Shown: piece after piece, positions 38,701 to 48,100 of the stretch | Layout of the letters: each line of letters opens with the position of its first letter | Numbering within the stretch: the stretch's first letter is position 1 | NCBI RefSeq assembly: GCF_020740795.1 | Contig: NC_067293.1 | Coordinates: forward strand, 20,340,378 to 20,404,377 | DNA length: 64,000 bases | Direction: 5' to 3' | From: Apus apus | Taxonomy: Eukaryota; Chordata; Aves; Apodiformes; Apodidae | Made by a program: the position numbers and the translations under genes | Notes under the pieces: generated by a model | What the model saw: only the letters and a program-made list of their open reading frames with translations | The model's database searches: none | Told to the model about the DNA's origin: nothing

Positions 38701-41510
38701 ACCCAGCATCAGGTGGCTTCACTAAACACCAGGTGCAGTTGCTTTCCAGCAATATAGCTTTGGGCTAACCAAGTCTGTGGCTTTACAGACACCTCTCCTC
38801 AGTTCCCAGTGAGAAAAGTCTGTGTCCTTCACAGCAGCAGCTGACTTACCTTCAGAATCCTTTTCGTAGAAAACACCATGAGGATGGATCGTGTACGGTC
38901 GACTAGCAAAATTTTTTAGGTGTACTTTAATGGTATCCCCCACTTCTGCTCGGATGACAGGCCCAAGGAACCCCAGCCAGCCAGGCTTGGGAATCTCAGT
39001 GGTGTATGTGGAATCCGTGTATTGCTTATAGATAGATTTCTTGTAGATGCTTCCCACCCTGTCTTTGCCAGGCTGGAGGAACGCTGAGGCCTTGCTGTCG
39101 AATGCAGAAAGGGGAGAGGCACCATGAGTCGGGCATTAGGTAACGCAGCTGGTCGGTGAGACAGCAGAGTGACAATGACACAGAGCTTCCCCAGGTAAAC
39201 CCACCAGGTTTGGCATCCCAGAAGACTGCCTTGCTTTATCCTAGCATGCCCTAAGCTACCAATAAAGGTCCTCCTCCCAAACCCCTGATGGCTGTGGTGT
39301 GGCACCAGCCTGCCCAAGGAACAGGCAGCAATGACATGTAACTTATCTGCTTTGTGAGCACATGAAACACCATGGGGACCATCAGCACCCTGGCACCACT
39401 GCCACCAGCACAGTCAGACACTGTCACCATGCCTGGCCATGACCTGGGCCCCAGCTCTGCACGAGGGGACACAGCACAGCCCAACAGTGTCAGCCAGGAA
39501 TGGAGAGGCTGGTGCTTCTCTGACAGCCACAAGTGAAGACACAAAGAAGAACAAAGCCCTCCTCATGTCTGCTTCAGTCTTCATTGGGATCTTCAAAATT
39601 CACTTCAATGCCTCTGTGGCACTTGCAGCTAAATCAAAAGGTGGGGGGAGGGAGGGGTGGCAGTATCTCCTGAGCTTTCTGGCCAAAATTCACAATCTAA
39701 AATACAATTGTCTACAGAACAGATTCTGAATTACTTGCAGAATGGCAGACAAGTCAGGCAGGTATGTAGCCAGTGTGTATCCAGCTTCCAGAGTTAAAAA
39801 CTCATACAAGTACTAAAGTTCAGTTCATGAGTGTATTTGTTCTTTACTGCTAATTCTTAGTAGATAAGAGATGAATCATGACCCAGGTATTAGTGGGACC
39901 AACCTAAATGAGCTCTGAGGTTGCTCTCCTCCTTCCCACCTAGTATTGATAACCCAGCAGTAATATAAGTGCCTTAAAATACAGGCAAACTAACAGGTAT
40001 CTCCAGAAGATTAACCAGTGAGACCAAACTATTAAGCACTGATGTCCTTACCACGCAAAATTGTGAAGGGCTGGGCTCTACCTACACAGTCAAGAGCTCA
40101 TCCCTTTGCAAAGTCATCCCTGCAGACACTATTAGCAGAGAGTTCACAGCTAATTCATACTTCATTTCACAGATCCATTTCTTCCCAATAAAAGAAAATC
40201 TTCAAGTATTTTTCTATCTCTAGCTTTCATACGAATACCACAACATTTTCATATTACTAACAATTTAGTTTCTGCAGTCACTATACAAATAAGTCCCATT
40301 AGCTAATTGCTTGCAGTGACAGAACAGGTTTTAAATTGCTTTTAACAGCCTGGAATTTAATTTCCTTCTCTTCATGTATTATGAGAGACAGCAAACAAAA
40401 CCCACTGCATTTTTTAATCACTGTAGGAGTAAGAAAAAACATCTTTATTAATCCTCTGTTTTAGGAGGCTTCCTCTTATATGAGCTAATTTAAGTCTATT
40501 CAGTGTCTCTGGAGAACAGAGACTTTTCAAGCAAAGCTGACAGACCTTCATGTTTTTCTGTGAACCCATCCTATTCCTGCTGTGCTCTTTCTGGAAGCTA
40601 TGTATGAACTCAAACGTTATTTATTATGGAGGTGCAAATGACCAAGAGCAGGTTAAGAAATACAAGTCAATTGACACAGAAAAAGATGGGCAAGAAAAAA
40701 GCATAAATGCCTTCAAAAAGCTGTGGAAAGCTATGCAAAAACACCCACCACCACACACCCAAAATCACCCAAAACAAAAAAAGAAACAACCAAAGAAAAA
40801 GGCTTGGTGTTTTGAAAACAAAAACAAAACCTGTTTTTGTAGTGACTCAGAGTAATTATTGCAGTTTCCAGATTTACTTTTGCAACAAAAACATTTTTCA
40901 GACAACCCCTAAAATGTTGTGCAGGAAGTTACATTAAGTCCAGGGGCTTGAAACCGCATTTAAAGAAAAACAAGCTGGCTCTGTAGAGTCACGTACACCA
41001 AGTCATCATGCCTCAGGACACAGAAGCTGGTCACCAGCTGGAACCAAGAAAAATGAAACCCCAGGGAAAGTGTTGCACAATCTGTTCTATTAAAGTGTTT
41101 GTGCTTCCCTTCAGCCTCCAGGCACTGCTCACTTGATGCTTCATTAAACTAGCCCTTCCTTTTCCCACTGATACAGTTTCTATGCTCCTGTGATAAAACA
41201 AGTTAACTATTAAGCCCATAAAGATCAGACATCTATCAGATGGTGTCTCTTGCTTAGATGCCCCAGAAAACTCGCATGAAATTATTCCTAAAACTACTAC
41301 TTTAAGCCAGCACCAGAACAAGTTCTTCTGGAACTAAACATACAGGTTCTGTTCAATGCTTTGGTTAGCAAGGACATTCTTTCCCATCGGAGCATAGTTC
41401 CAGTCCACCTCATGGATCCCCAGGTAATACACTCGGGTGACACCTCCAGCAAATGTGGGTGACAGCACGTGGATGTAAAGCAGCAACAACCACCAAAATA
41501 ATCCCATCAT
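17537..41510 (-). CDS. HEPH: Hephaestin, membrane-bound multicopper ferroxidase
   Basis: Hephaestin oxidises Fe(II) to Fe(III) at the cell surface so that iron exported by ferroportin can load transferrin. Twenty coding exons, listed separately below, join in one frame to 1153 residues; human hephaestin is about the same length (1158). Order: signal peptide (about 1-21), six cupredoxin domains, linker, one transmembrane helix (about 1100-1125), and a basic cytoplasmic tail starting [10 protein letters not shown]. Copper ligands are visible: HPH 126-128 and HSH 186-188 in domain 1, HTVHFH 997-1002 and HCHVSDH 1042-1048 in domain 6 (trinuclear cluster). Type 1 sites are H303/C346/H351/M356, H656/C699/H704/M709 and H997/C1043/H1048/M1053. 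HEPHL1 is the main alternative; the adjacent HSF3 favours HEPH. Splice sites are read by eye. Confidence 0.95.
18316..18348 (-). CDS. HEPH: HEPH coding exon 19 (33-nt micro-exon)
   Basis: Encodes [11 protein letters not shown] in the linker between cupredoxin domain 6 and the membrane helix. The acceptor is CCTTTCAG and the donor GTACGG. The length is a multiple of three with phase 1 at both ends, so skipping would keep frame. Including it joins the flanking exons without a stop. Confidence 0.75.
18671..18703 (+). repeat. A-rich tract
   Basis: 33 bases of A with a few interspersed G, inside HEPH intron 18. Confidence 0.9.
19499..19661 (-). CDS. HEPH: HEPH coding exon 18 (domain 6 copper site)
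   Basis: Residues 1010-1064. Carries [12 protein letters not shown], which gives type 1 copper ligands Cys1043, His1048 and Met1053 and trinuclear ligands His1042 and His1044. The acceptor is CTTTGACAG, the donor GTAGGG. Phase 0 in, phase 1 out. Confidence 0.95.
19938..20109 (+). mobile_element. CR1 LINE 3' fragment with doubled tail
   Basis: Plus-strand CR1 3' end: conserved CAGGCTGCCCAGG, then GGTTGGACTGGATGATC and the tail TTTATGATTCTATGATTCT. It ends six bases before the next CR1, which faces it. Confidence 0.9.
21108..21680 (-). pseudogene. CR1 ORF2 reverse transcriptase fragment
   Basis: A 190-codon open piece of LINE reverse transcriptase. It includes the fingers region ([20 protein letters not shown]), the [13 protein letters not shown] motif and the first catalytic aspartate context ([15 protein letters not shown]). 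The frame stops at SQFW, and the catalytic FADDTKL motif lies in a separate frame at about 20.96 kb (in a frame ending [18 protein letters not shown]), so a frameshift or nonsense change separates the halves. Confidence 0.88.
23274..23531 (-). pseudogene. CR1 ORF1 esterase-like fragment
   Basis: The frame contains [20 protein letters not shown], then INVWLRGWC and [10 protein letters not shown]. This resembles the SGNH-type esterase segment of avian CR1 ORF1. Only part of ORF1 is present and the frame ends early. Assignment is from memory of the family. Confidence 0.65.
23585..23724 (-). CDS. HEPH: HEPH coding exon 17 (domain 6, copper histidines)
   Basis: Residues 963-1009. Contains [15 protein letters not shown] and [10 protein letters not shown]; the latter supplies His997 (type 1) and His1000/His1002 (trinuclear cluster). 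The acceptor is TTTACTGCACAG, the donor GTAAGA. Confidence 0.95.
25168..25393 (-). CDS. HEPH: HEPH coding exon 16 (domain 5/6)
   Basis: Residues 888-963: [18 protein letters not shown], then [20 protein letters not shown] and ESNKMH. The acceptor is TCTGATTAG, the donor GTAATG. Phase 0 in, phase 1 out. Confidence 0.95.
26149..26255 (-). CDS. HEPH: HEPH coding exon 15 (domain 5)
   Basis: Residues 852-887: [20 protein letters not shown] followed by [16 protein letters not shown]. The tyrosine-serine pair replaces the HSH of domain 1, as expected for a domain without a trinuclear site. The acceptor is CTGTCACTCAG, the donor GTAAAA. Confidence 0.95.
27213..27344 (-). CDS. HEPH: HEPH coding exon 14 (domain 5)
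   Basis: Residues 808-852: [20 protein letters not shown] and [17 protein letters not shown]. Acceptor CTATCTCAAG, donor GTGAGT. The 132-nt length and 1-1 phases match exon 8, its counterpart in the internal triplication. Confidence 0.93.
27449..27640 (-). mobile_element. CR1 LINE 3' fragment
   Basis: Starts with inverted tail AGAATCATAGAATGGTTTGG and the conserved 3' UTR. Similarity to the other copies fades after GGCAACCTGGACCAGTGTC. It sits about 100 bases from HEPH exon 14, on its 5' side. Confidence 0.9.
28462..28601 (-). CDS. HEPH: HEPH coding exon 13 (domain 5 start)
   Basis: Residues 761-808: [20 protein letters not shown] and [15 protein letters not shown] to HLGILG. Acceptor CATTTTTCAG, donor GTAAGG. 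The 140-nt length and 2-to-1 phases match exon 7. Confidence 0.95.
28855..29059 (-). CDS. HEPH: HEPH coding exon 12 (domain 4 copper site)
   Basis: Residues 693-761: [20 protein letters not shown] gives type 1 ligands Cys699, His704 and Met709. It is followed by [20 protein letters not shown]. Acceptor CTCTTTCAG, donor GTAGAG. Confidence 0.95.
29836..30048 (-). CDS. HEPH: HEPH coding exon 11 (domain 4)
   Basis: Residues 622-693: [32 protein letters not shown] (type 1 His656) and [16 protein letters not shown]. Acceptor CTCCTTTGCAG, donor GTAAGT. Confidence 0.95.
30293..30443 (-). CDS. HEPH: HEPH coding exon 10 (domain 3/4)
   Basis: Residues 572-622: [36 protein letters not shown] and ESNRMH. 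Acceptor ATATCTTAG, donor GTAGGG. Phase 0 in, phase 1 out; supported by the perfect frame with exons 9 and 11. Confidence 0.93.
32041..32252 (-). CDS. HEPH: HEPH coding exon 9 (domain 3)
   Basis: Residues 501-571: [35 protein letters not shown] and [19 protein letters not shown]. Acceptor TTTTCCAG, donor GTAAAA. Confidence 0.95.
32506..32637 (-). CDS. HEPH: HEPH coding exon 8 (domain 3)
   Basis: Residues 457-501: [20 protein letters not shown] and [19 protein letters not shown] replaces the HPH of domain 1. Acceptor TCTTGTGTAG; the donor GTTTGT is weak, but frame and family alignment support it. Confidence 0.9.
33796..34336 (+). mobile_element. CR1 LINE fragment lacking its tail
   Basis: Plus-strand CR1 C-terminal ORF2 and 3' [14 protein letters not shown] sequence, then GGTTCAAGTTAGACATAAGG and a degraded GGAGTTGGACTTACAACC. 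The terminal ATTCTATG repeat is missing. Antisense to HEPH and about 130 bases from the donor of exon 7. Confidence 0.85.
34469..34608 (-). CDS. HEPH: HEPH coding exon 7 (domain 3 start)
   Basis: Residues 410-457: [35 protein letters not shown] and HLGILG. Acceptor TGCATCTAG; donor GTAGGA, weaker than most in this gene. Confidence 0.93.
35778..35946 (-). CDS. HEPH: HEPH coding exon 6 (domain 2/3)
   Basis: Residues 354-410: AGMAALYEV supplies the axial Met356 of the domain 2 type 1 site. It is followed by [20 protein letters not shown] and KELHEAG. Acceptor GTCTGCCCCAG, donor GTAAGC. Confidence 0.95.
36493..36513 (+). repeat. Poly(A) tract
   Basis: About 21 consecutive A, 40 bases from the donor of HEPH exon 5. 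On the transcribed (minus) strand it is a poly(U) run just inside the intron. Confidence 0.95.
36555..36809 (-). CDS. HEPH: HEPH coding exon 5 (domain 2 copper site)
   Basis: Residues 269-354: [31 protein letters not shown] (His303), and [12 protein letters not shown] (Cys346, His351). Acceptor TTGGTTTTGCAG, donor GTAAGG. Confidence 0.96.
37192..37371 (-). CDS. HEPH: HEPH coding exon 4 (domain 1/2)
   Basis: Residues 209-269: [36 protein letters not shown] and [11 protein letters not shown]. Acceptor TGTCTCCTTAG, donor GTCAGT. Confidence 0.95.
37629..37648 (+). repeat. Poly(T) tract
   Basis: Twenty consecutive T inside HEPH intron 3. Confidence 0.95.
37941..38153 (-). CDS. HEPH: HEPH coding exon 3 (domain 1)
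   Basis: Residues 138-209: [39 protein letters not shown] and [14 protein letters not shown] 186-188 are trinuclear-cluster ligands. Acceptor TTGTTCCAG, donor GTAAAA. Confidence 0.95.
38850..39094 (-). CDS. HEPH: HEPH coding exon 2 (domain 1)
   Basis: Residues 56-138: [40 protein letters not shown] and [21 protein letters not shown] 126-128 are trinuclear ligands. Acceptor GCATTCGACAG, donor GTAAGT. Confidence 0.95.
41344..41510 (-). CDS. HEPH: HEPH coding exon 1 (signal peptide, domain 1 start)
   Basis: Residues 1-56. Two consecutive ATG codons start a hydrophobic signal peptide ([20 protein letters not shown]), then [19 protein letters not shown], the conserved start of the mature hephaestin domain. 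The second ATG has the better context (A at -3, G at +4). The exon itself extends to 41543 with a 33-nt 5' UTR behind the acceptor CTCCCAAACAG. Donor GTATGT. Confidence 0.93.
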
Positions 41511-44500
41511 AGCCTGAAGTGAAGACTTTTTTGGTGGTTACACCTGTTTGGGAGAAAAGAAAAAGGTAGTGAAACAGAGGCAGGATGTGACCACATGGTT
41601 TGAAGGTGATGGACATTTTGAGACAGTAGGAAGGAATCAGCTGAAGTCCTGCTGGGATCATTATTCAAACATCCATGGGTTCTGAGACAAGAAGGAAATC
41701 ACTTCTGTAACAAAATTAACATACAAGGCGGGTGGAGATTATGCCTTGCTGACCAAACACTAACCTTTTTTTTTGTCTGTAGTGCTCTTCCAGATGCTTT
41801 GCTCCACAGAGTTGAAAAAATACTGTTAATTCAGCAAGGTTTCCCACAGGAGAAGATGAGGTAGAGAGATTCACAGCAAGTGCTACATTAGCAGAAACTG
41901 CACCTGTAAATCCAGACGCTGTGCAACTGCCTTCTCTGGGCAGTAGGGACCTGAGCAGAAAGTGGCACAGGCTCTGGAATTTCAAGTGTCTGGTTTTGCA
42001 CTGCCTCTGATGTCACAAATCCCCTTACAGAACCACATACAAAGTTCAGGGAAATAATCCTGAGCAAGTATTTTTGTATTTTAAACTGTTGCAAGTTCTC
42101 CCTAGTCTATGAAGCCACTGAAGGAAGTATTATTTAGTCACTATGAAATAATTTTAACTTCTTTAAAGATTGCTCTTCAACAGTGGTTCTCTGTAATTCA
42201 AGGAGTGCATCTCAAATAGGCTGCATAAGGCTTTTTACTTAGTCTGGCTCCTTTAAATATTTTCCCCATGATTTAGATCACAAAGTAAAGAGCTTACTCA
42301 CAAAACCTCTGATTGACACCAAGCTTGGTGTAAACAAGCACCAGAAATACTCTGAAGAGTATTTCAAGCTGCAGGAATTGTCCAAAATCATCAAAATACA
42401 ATTTGTAAATACAAGTTCAAAGAACTACCTGTATGAAGGAGAGATTGATGCAATATGGGCCAGCAGAATCACACTAAAGGATATGAAAATAGCTTAGGGT
42501 TAAAATGAATGACAAACGAAATACAAACCCACTTAAAAATCTTCATTTGCTCCTATAACTAACAAAGGTGGATGTAATCAATAATCAAGTTGTCATCTAC
42601 AACAGATGCTCAGCTCCTGAGTCACATAACAGCAACTTAGAAAAAATTCACAAAGAGAAACAGAAAGCAAAAGAATTAGAAAAATGTGACCCAGCAAGAA
42701 AGCTTAAAGGAAACCATTTTCTTCAACTTCAAAAGAAGCAGAGGGCAACATAACACCACATCAGACACAGACAGGTTTTTTGATACAGTGGTTGTCATTA
42801 TTTATTCTCCTCTGTCTTTGGGAGCAGCCACATGAATGTATGAGGTTTATTGGCAGTAAAGCCAGATACTCTCTAAGATTTCAACCAGCATGCCATCAGA
42901 TTAGAACAGCTTGCCCAGAGCACCTGAGAGATCTCTTACCTCATCCAACACCTAACAGTTGGGATTCAAGGCCATGGATTAGATATCTGTTCATGTAACT
43001 TCCAAACCTGTATTTCTGATTTTCAGACATGCTCCACTATCTTCAGAAGCTAATGATAATCAAGTATTACTGATTCCAAACAGTCCTTAAATTTAGCAGT
43101 TGAGAGAAAGCAACTCTCAGCTTGGAAAAACCTCCTTCCCTTCTCAAAAGGTGGCTGTAGGGATGTCTCCAAACTTGAGATGTTTTTGCTCCACTAACAC
43201 TTATAGCTCTGCTCCAGCAGCAAGCCCTTCAGAAGGTCAGAGCTGTGTTCCTGGTCACATATCTGAAGACACTCAGGTGCAGAACAGCCCCTTCCCTGTG
43301 ATCCCAGCAGTGCAGGGACACTGGCACTTGCTCACTCCTGCTGCCACACACTGTTCATGACTCTCACCATCTGCATTCCCTGCTCCTGCTGCTCCAGCAA
43401 CCAGAGCTGTGCAATAGCAGGTGAAACAGCCACACTGACCACTCATTCTGTGCCATTGAAGAGGTTCCAAGGCAAGGAGCTTGGAAAGCTGCAGTTCCAC
43501 ACACACAGCCTGTAACAGCAAAAGGCGGTGGTGACAGCAACGGAGGAAGGGAAAGCCCTTCCCATCCTGTCAGCACACACCCTGTGGGAAGAGCAAGGGG
43601 ATGCTTTGGACTCAGCCCAAGACGTGGCCTTCTTCCTGAGGCAGGTCAAGGTAGGCAGGAGCAGCTCTGAAGGGAAGCGTGCCCAGCACGGGGCTGCTGG
43701 TGGTTGAGCCACCATGGGCTGATCTCCATGTCCTCTGACGTGAAGGGGTTTTGCACACCAAGCAGTATCAAACCCTCAGAAAGGGCAAGGCTTAGACTTT
43801 ATACCAAGGGCAAACAGTGACTCTTAAAGTTAGTTGTGAAAGCTGTCTAGTGAGACAGAGCCCTCTGCATGAGCCAACTGCTCCTGCCTGGCAGAGTCCC
43901 CCTTTGCACATCAGGGCACAGCCCATCACTACAGCATCAGGACACCGACCAGATAAACCTGCCACAGCCAGAACTCAAGGCCATCTAAATGCCTTGTGAA
44001 CATGCTCCAGCACTGGAAAAACTCCAGGATTAAATCTTTGGGTCAGCCTTAACTGAGGCTTTACAAAAGTCCCCTCAGGATCTCAGGCTGGAGGTTGAAC
44101 AGGACACTGCTTATACCTCTGTGGGAATTGTAGGAAACAGCAAACCAGTATCATTCCATGATGATTCAGCAGGGTGGACTGATTATCTTCTCAAAGTCTC
44201 TTTACAGTGACTAATCACCACCACTCTACTAGCTCACAGTGAAGGACACAGAAAATCTTGAATTCTTGTAAAAAAAAATTATTTTTTTCTTTCACGTCGA
44301 TGCCTTGACAGAGAAAAACCAACCAACCCAAGCTTGGCATGACATCCATCCCTGAACTTTGCCACTTTATAGCAGAACCCTTGCTCCCAGGCCTCCCCTT
44401 TGGAGGACCGGGGTTGAGAACGAACAGAAAATGGGGTTTCAGTCCATTTGACAGCTATAAAACTTGTGCTTTACCCAGGCTGACGCTTGACCGCGGGAAA

Positions 44501-44564
44501 ACCACGACCGAAGAACAAAGCGGGGAAACCGCTAAGGGAGCGGAGGAGCCGGATCAGCCCTTAC
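41511..44564 (-). other. HEPH 5' intron
   Basis: Bases 41511-41543 are the 5' UTR of coding exon 1; the rest is intron. No coding potential or repeat family recognised. Confidence 0.5.
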
Positions 44565-44890
44565 CTGCGGAGCGGGGCCGCGGCCGTCAGCGGGGACACA
44601 TCGGGGAGCGAGGATGCGCAGGGGCCGGGGATGCAAAGTCCGGGCTGTAAAACGGGGCGCAGCCGCCGCTCCCACGGCCAGGCCCGGCCCCGCCGCCCCG
44701 CACCGCCCGCTCCCCGCCCCGCAGCCCCGGCCCCGCCGCCCCGCCCCGCCGCCGCGCTCCGGCTGCCCCCCCGGGCCGGGCCGCGCCTCAGCCCCGGCCC
44801 CGCCCGCGGAGTCTGGGCCTCGGGGCGCGCCCTCCGACCCGCTCGGGCTCCGCGCCGCGGGGCGCGGGCCGCGCTCCCCGAGCAGCCCCG
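44565..44890 (-). other. HEPH: Probable HEPH non-coding first exon
   Basis: A strong minus-strand donor (CCGCAG then GTAAGG) lies in the CpG island, and no coding sequence precedes it. It would splice to the acceptor of coding exon 1. The right (5') edge is a guess, placed about 30 bases past an ATTTAAAG TATA-like element at 44921-44928 on the minus strand. Confidence 0.5.
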
Positions 44891-45062
44891 CAACCCCCCG
44901 GGGGCGGTGGCGGCCGCGGCCCCTTTAAATGCGCCGCGCGGGGGAGGCGGGGCCAGGCAGGAGCGAGCCAATCAGTGCCCTCCCCTCCCCGTGCGTCACG
45001 GCCGCCGTTGAGCCGCCCCCCCCGGTGCGGGGCAGCGCGGCCCGGCCCGGCCCGGCCCGAGG

Positions 45063-45173
45063 ATGCGGGAAGGGCCCGCGCTGCCCGGCGCGCCCCCGGT
45101 GCCCGGGTTCCTGGCCAAGCTCTGGGCGCTGGTGGAGGATCCGCAGAGCGACGATGTCATCTGCTGGAGCAGG
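45063..45173 (+). CDS. HSF3: HSF3 exon 1 (DNA-binding domain start)
   Basis: Residues 1-37: [20 protein letters not shown] to DDVICWSR. Donor GTGAGG directly after AGG, phase 0. The GC-rich frame continues into the intron but leaves HSF homology there. Confidence 0.95.
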
Positions 45174-48100
45174 GTGAGGGCGGGGAAGGCGGCGGGGCTG
45201 GCGCTGCCGGGGCCTGCGGGGCGGGGGGCGGCGCGGCTGGAAGGGCCCCGCGGCTGGAAGGGCCCCGCGGCTGGAAGGGCCCCGCCAGGCCCCGCCGCCC
45301 CCCGCCCCGCTGCCGCTCCCCAGCGGCACCAGCGAACACGCGTGACGCCGTCGGGGGGGCTGGCGCGGTTGCTGCGTGTGCGTGTCTCGGCGTTGGATTC
45401 TCCCCTTTCTGTTTTCGGTCGGGTGTTTACCAAAGAGGAAAAGAAACCGGATTTTAAAGCTGGAAGTCGAGGGCCGGGTCACGCCCGCTGGCGTGGCGGT
45501 GTCCCCTGCGGTGGCGGAGCCGCGGGGGGCTCCGCGCTGCTGCCCGGCTATTTTTAGGGGTGACATAGTGGAAGGAGCTCGTCAGGGGCTGCAGCTCTGG
45601 CCGCGGGACCGAAGCCCTCTAGTGGCACCGGCTCCGGCTGCTCCGGCTGGGCTGGTGTTTCCTGCGGAGCTGCAGGTCCCTGGGGGCTGAGAACGCTTTT
45701 TCTTCGGGTTAAGATCTAAACTTGAGGCCTTTAAATCCCACCCCCCTCCACAGGAGCGTTCCATGTAATGACATTTTTGGATTCAAACCTTCCCAAGCAC
45801 TCGGACAATTATTTCACCAAGTGTTTTACCTTCCCTGTTGTAGGAACTATTTCTGTTGGTTGATGGTCCTAATTTATGTGCAACACCTTAGAAATTCTAA
45901 CTGTCGCTCTCTAACTGTGACTTTTGCTTGTTTCCTAGAATGGTGAGAACTTCTGCATTCTGGATGAGCAGAGGTTTGCCAAGGAGCTGCTCCCCAAGTA
46001 CTTCAAACACAACAACATCTCCAGCTTCATACGACAGCTTAACATGTGTAAGCATCAGCTGTTCTCAGCTGTTCTTTCTGCTAAGTTCATTAGTATCAAG
46101 TTAAATTTCTTTAAACAAACCAATTGACTTGGCAGGTCTTTCCTCCCTGAAAAACTGAACTCTAATCTTGAGTTTGTGTTGCATAGGAGAAGGATAACAG
46201 CATGGCTGGGCTTAGTCTTGATTTTCTGGGTTTCATCTCTTATGAGCAACTACTGTAAAAATATTGTTCCATGTGCTGGTACCTAAAGCCTGGGTAGAGT
46301 TCCCTGGACTCCAGGGGTGGTGGTGATAGTGGTAACAGCAGCTTATGCAGAGCCAGAGGAATGGAGGCCGTAGTGCACATCTAGCCCCTGAAAAAGCTTG
46401 CCTGGGTCATGCTGTTGCCTGCACTGCTGTGTTAAAACAAGGTTAGTCACACAGATGGATTAAGCTGGACTGAGTTCATTATGTTTTCTGGGCTCAACTT
46501 GTGGGCATCATGTCGCATCCACTGTGTAACACCCGTGCAAATGGTGCAGGCAGAGGGGCTAGAGCAAGGTGGAGATTCGGAGGTGTAGTACAATGTACTT
46601 GTGCATCACTTGTGGGCTGAGTGATAGTACAAACTTGTGGGGCTGCTTGGTTTAGAATGTCCTTTGAGAGTAAGGGGGAGGAACTCTGTCCTTGGCCAGT
46701 AGGTTTGCCTGGTCTCTCTAGCTGGTGCCTGGTGAGATGTATCAGAGGTGAGAGGAAGTGTAAGTTTATCCTCTTGACAGGGATGGATGCTGCTGTTGGT
46801 GTCAGTTGCTTGTAGCACGGGTACATGCAGATGTTCCTCTGAAGACACTGAGCGTGGTGGCTGCCTTTTTTTCCTGCTGGGCCTATCCTAGCTCCCAGTA
46901 AAGCTTTCTAATGATGGTGCTGCTGGGATGCAGTGGAACTGAAATACATGAACTGTGTTAAAAAGTTGAGTGAGAAGAGATACAAATGGGTCTGTCACCT
47001 GTATTTTGCATCTACCCTGTAGTACTTGAAGCAGTAATACAGAGCTGGCAATGGCTTATTTCATGGGGGCAGTCTGGTATGGAGAATGTACTCCATGTGT
47101 TGACACAGGCTGAGGACTGATCTGTTTTCCTTACTTTGCTCTGTAGGGGCTGGTGGCACAGGGCAGTGTTTGGTTTGATGTGTACCTGTCTGGGGTTATG
47201 GGCACAAAGGTGCAGCATTCTGCAGCTTCCACTGGGATAAGATGTTATTCAAGATACGTAATAAATCCCATTCCTAACTAACTTCTGTGGTTGTTTGGAC
47301 ATCAGTGCCTTGCCTATGGACACTAGCTGGCCTCTGCCATGGGTGCTGTTTGTACAGCCTGCAAGGTCATCTGATGGGATCATGGGCGTGTTCTCTAGGT
47401 GTGAATATCAGAGCAGTCAAACCATTGAGAACCAAAGAAAAGTTGCTTTGGCTGCTCTTCATAACTTCTGCTCCCAGCAGCTGTAGTGCTGTAGGTATTT
47501 CAGTAGCCTTTAGCTGTGTGTTGTAACAGTCAGTTTTGCACTGGAAAAAATGACTGTCAATTCCTCTCTCCAGATGGTTTCAGGAAGGTGATTGCTCTGG
47601 AGAATGGTATGATGACAGCAGAGAAGAGCTCAGTCATTGAGTTCCAGCACCCCTTCTTCAAGCAAGGAAGGGCACACTTACTGGAAAACATCAAGCGCAA
47701 GGTACAGTCTAAGCATGTATTTACTTCACGTTGTTAAGAAAAGTAGCTCATCATGAGCAAGTCTGGAGGTTTCAAACACTTTACAGCCAACAAATTCCAT
47801 GTTGCAAAGGCTCCTGTGCATCAGGAGCCGTTGTGACTCCCTCCTGCGTGCCAGGCCAGGGCTTGACTTGCCCTCCTCATGCCAGCTGTTAGGCACAACA
47901 CACCCTGCTCTCCTTTGGCAATGCACTGGGGTGGGGCCACAGTCTTCACAGCTTCTAGAGCTCCCTTTTATATTGGGAGTTCATAGTACACACAATTACA
48001 GCTTGCTCTGGTCTGCCATTCTGACAGCAGGGTGGGAAAGTGTCACAAAGTGAAAGAAGTAAAAAAAAAAAAAAAAGATTCCCATTTGGTGCTCCTTGAA

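Larger units (their letters stand above)
44480..45560. promoter_or_regulatory. CpG island, candidate divergent HEPH/HSF3 promoter
   Basis: Sharp jump to very GC-rich, CpG-dense sequence in an otherwise AT-balanced window. It covers the probable HEPH first exon, the HSF3 start and HSF3 exon 1. Visible elements: CCAAT at 44968-44972 (plus), GC boxes (GGGGCGG at 44901-44907, GGCGGGG at 44946-44952), a CRE-like TGCGTCAC at 44992-44999, and the palindromic TTTAAA at 44924-44929. Edges approximate. Confidence 0.75.

Noticed and set aside
44245..44270. Possible heat-shock element near AGAAAATCTTGAATTCTTG
   Set aside because: The GAA/TTC pentamers are out of register, so it does not form a proper nGAAnnTTCnnGAAn array.
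44487..45566. Several long overlapping frames (up to 213 codons) on both strands in the GC-rich island
   Set aside because: Proline/arginine/alanine-rich translations in all frames are expected from GC-rich DNA; only the HSF3 exon 1 part has homology.
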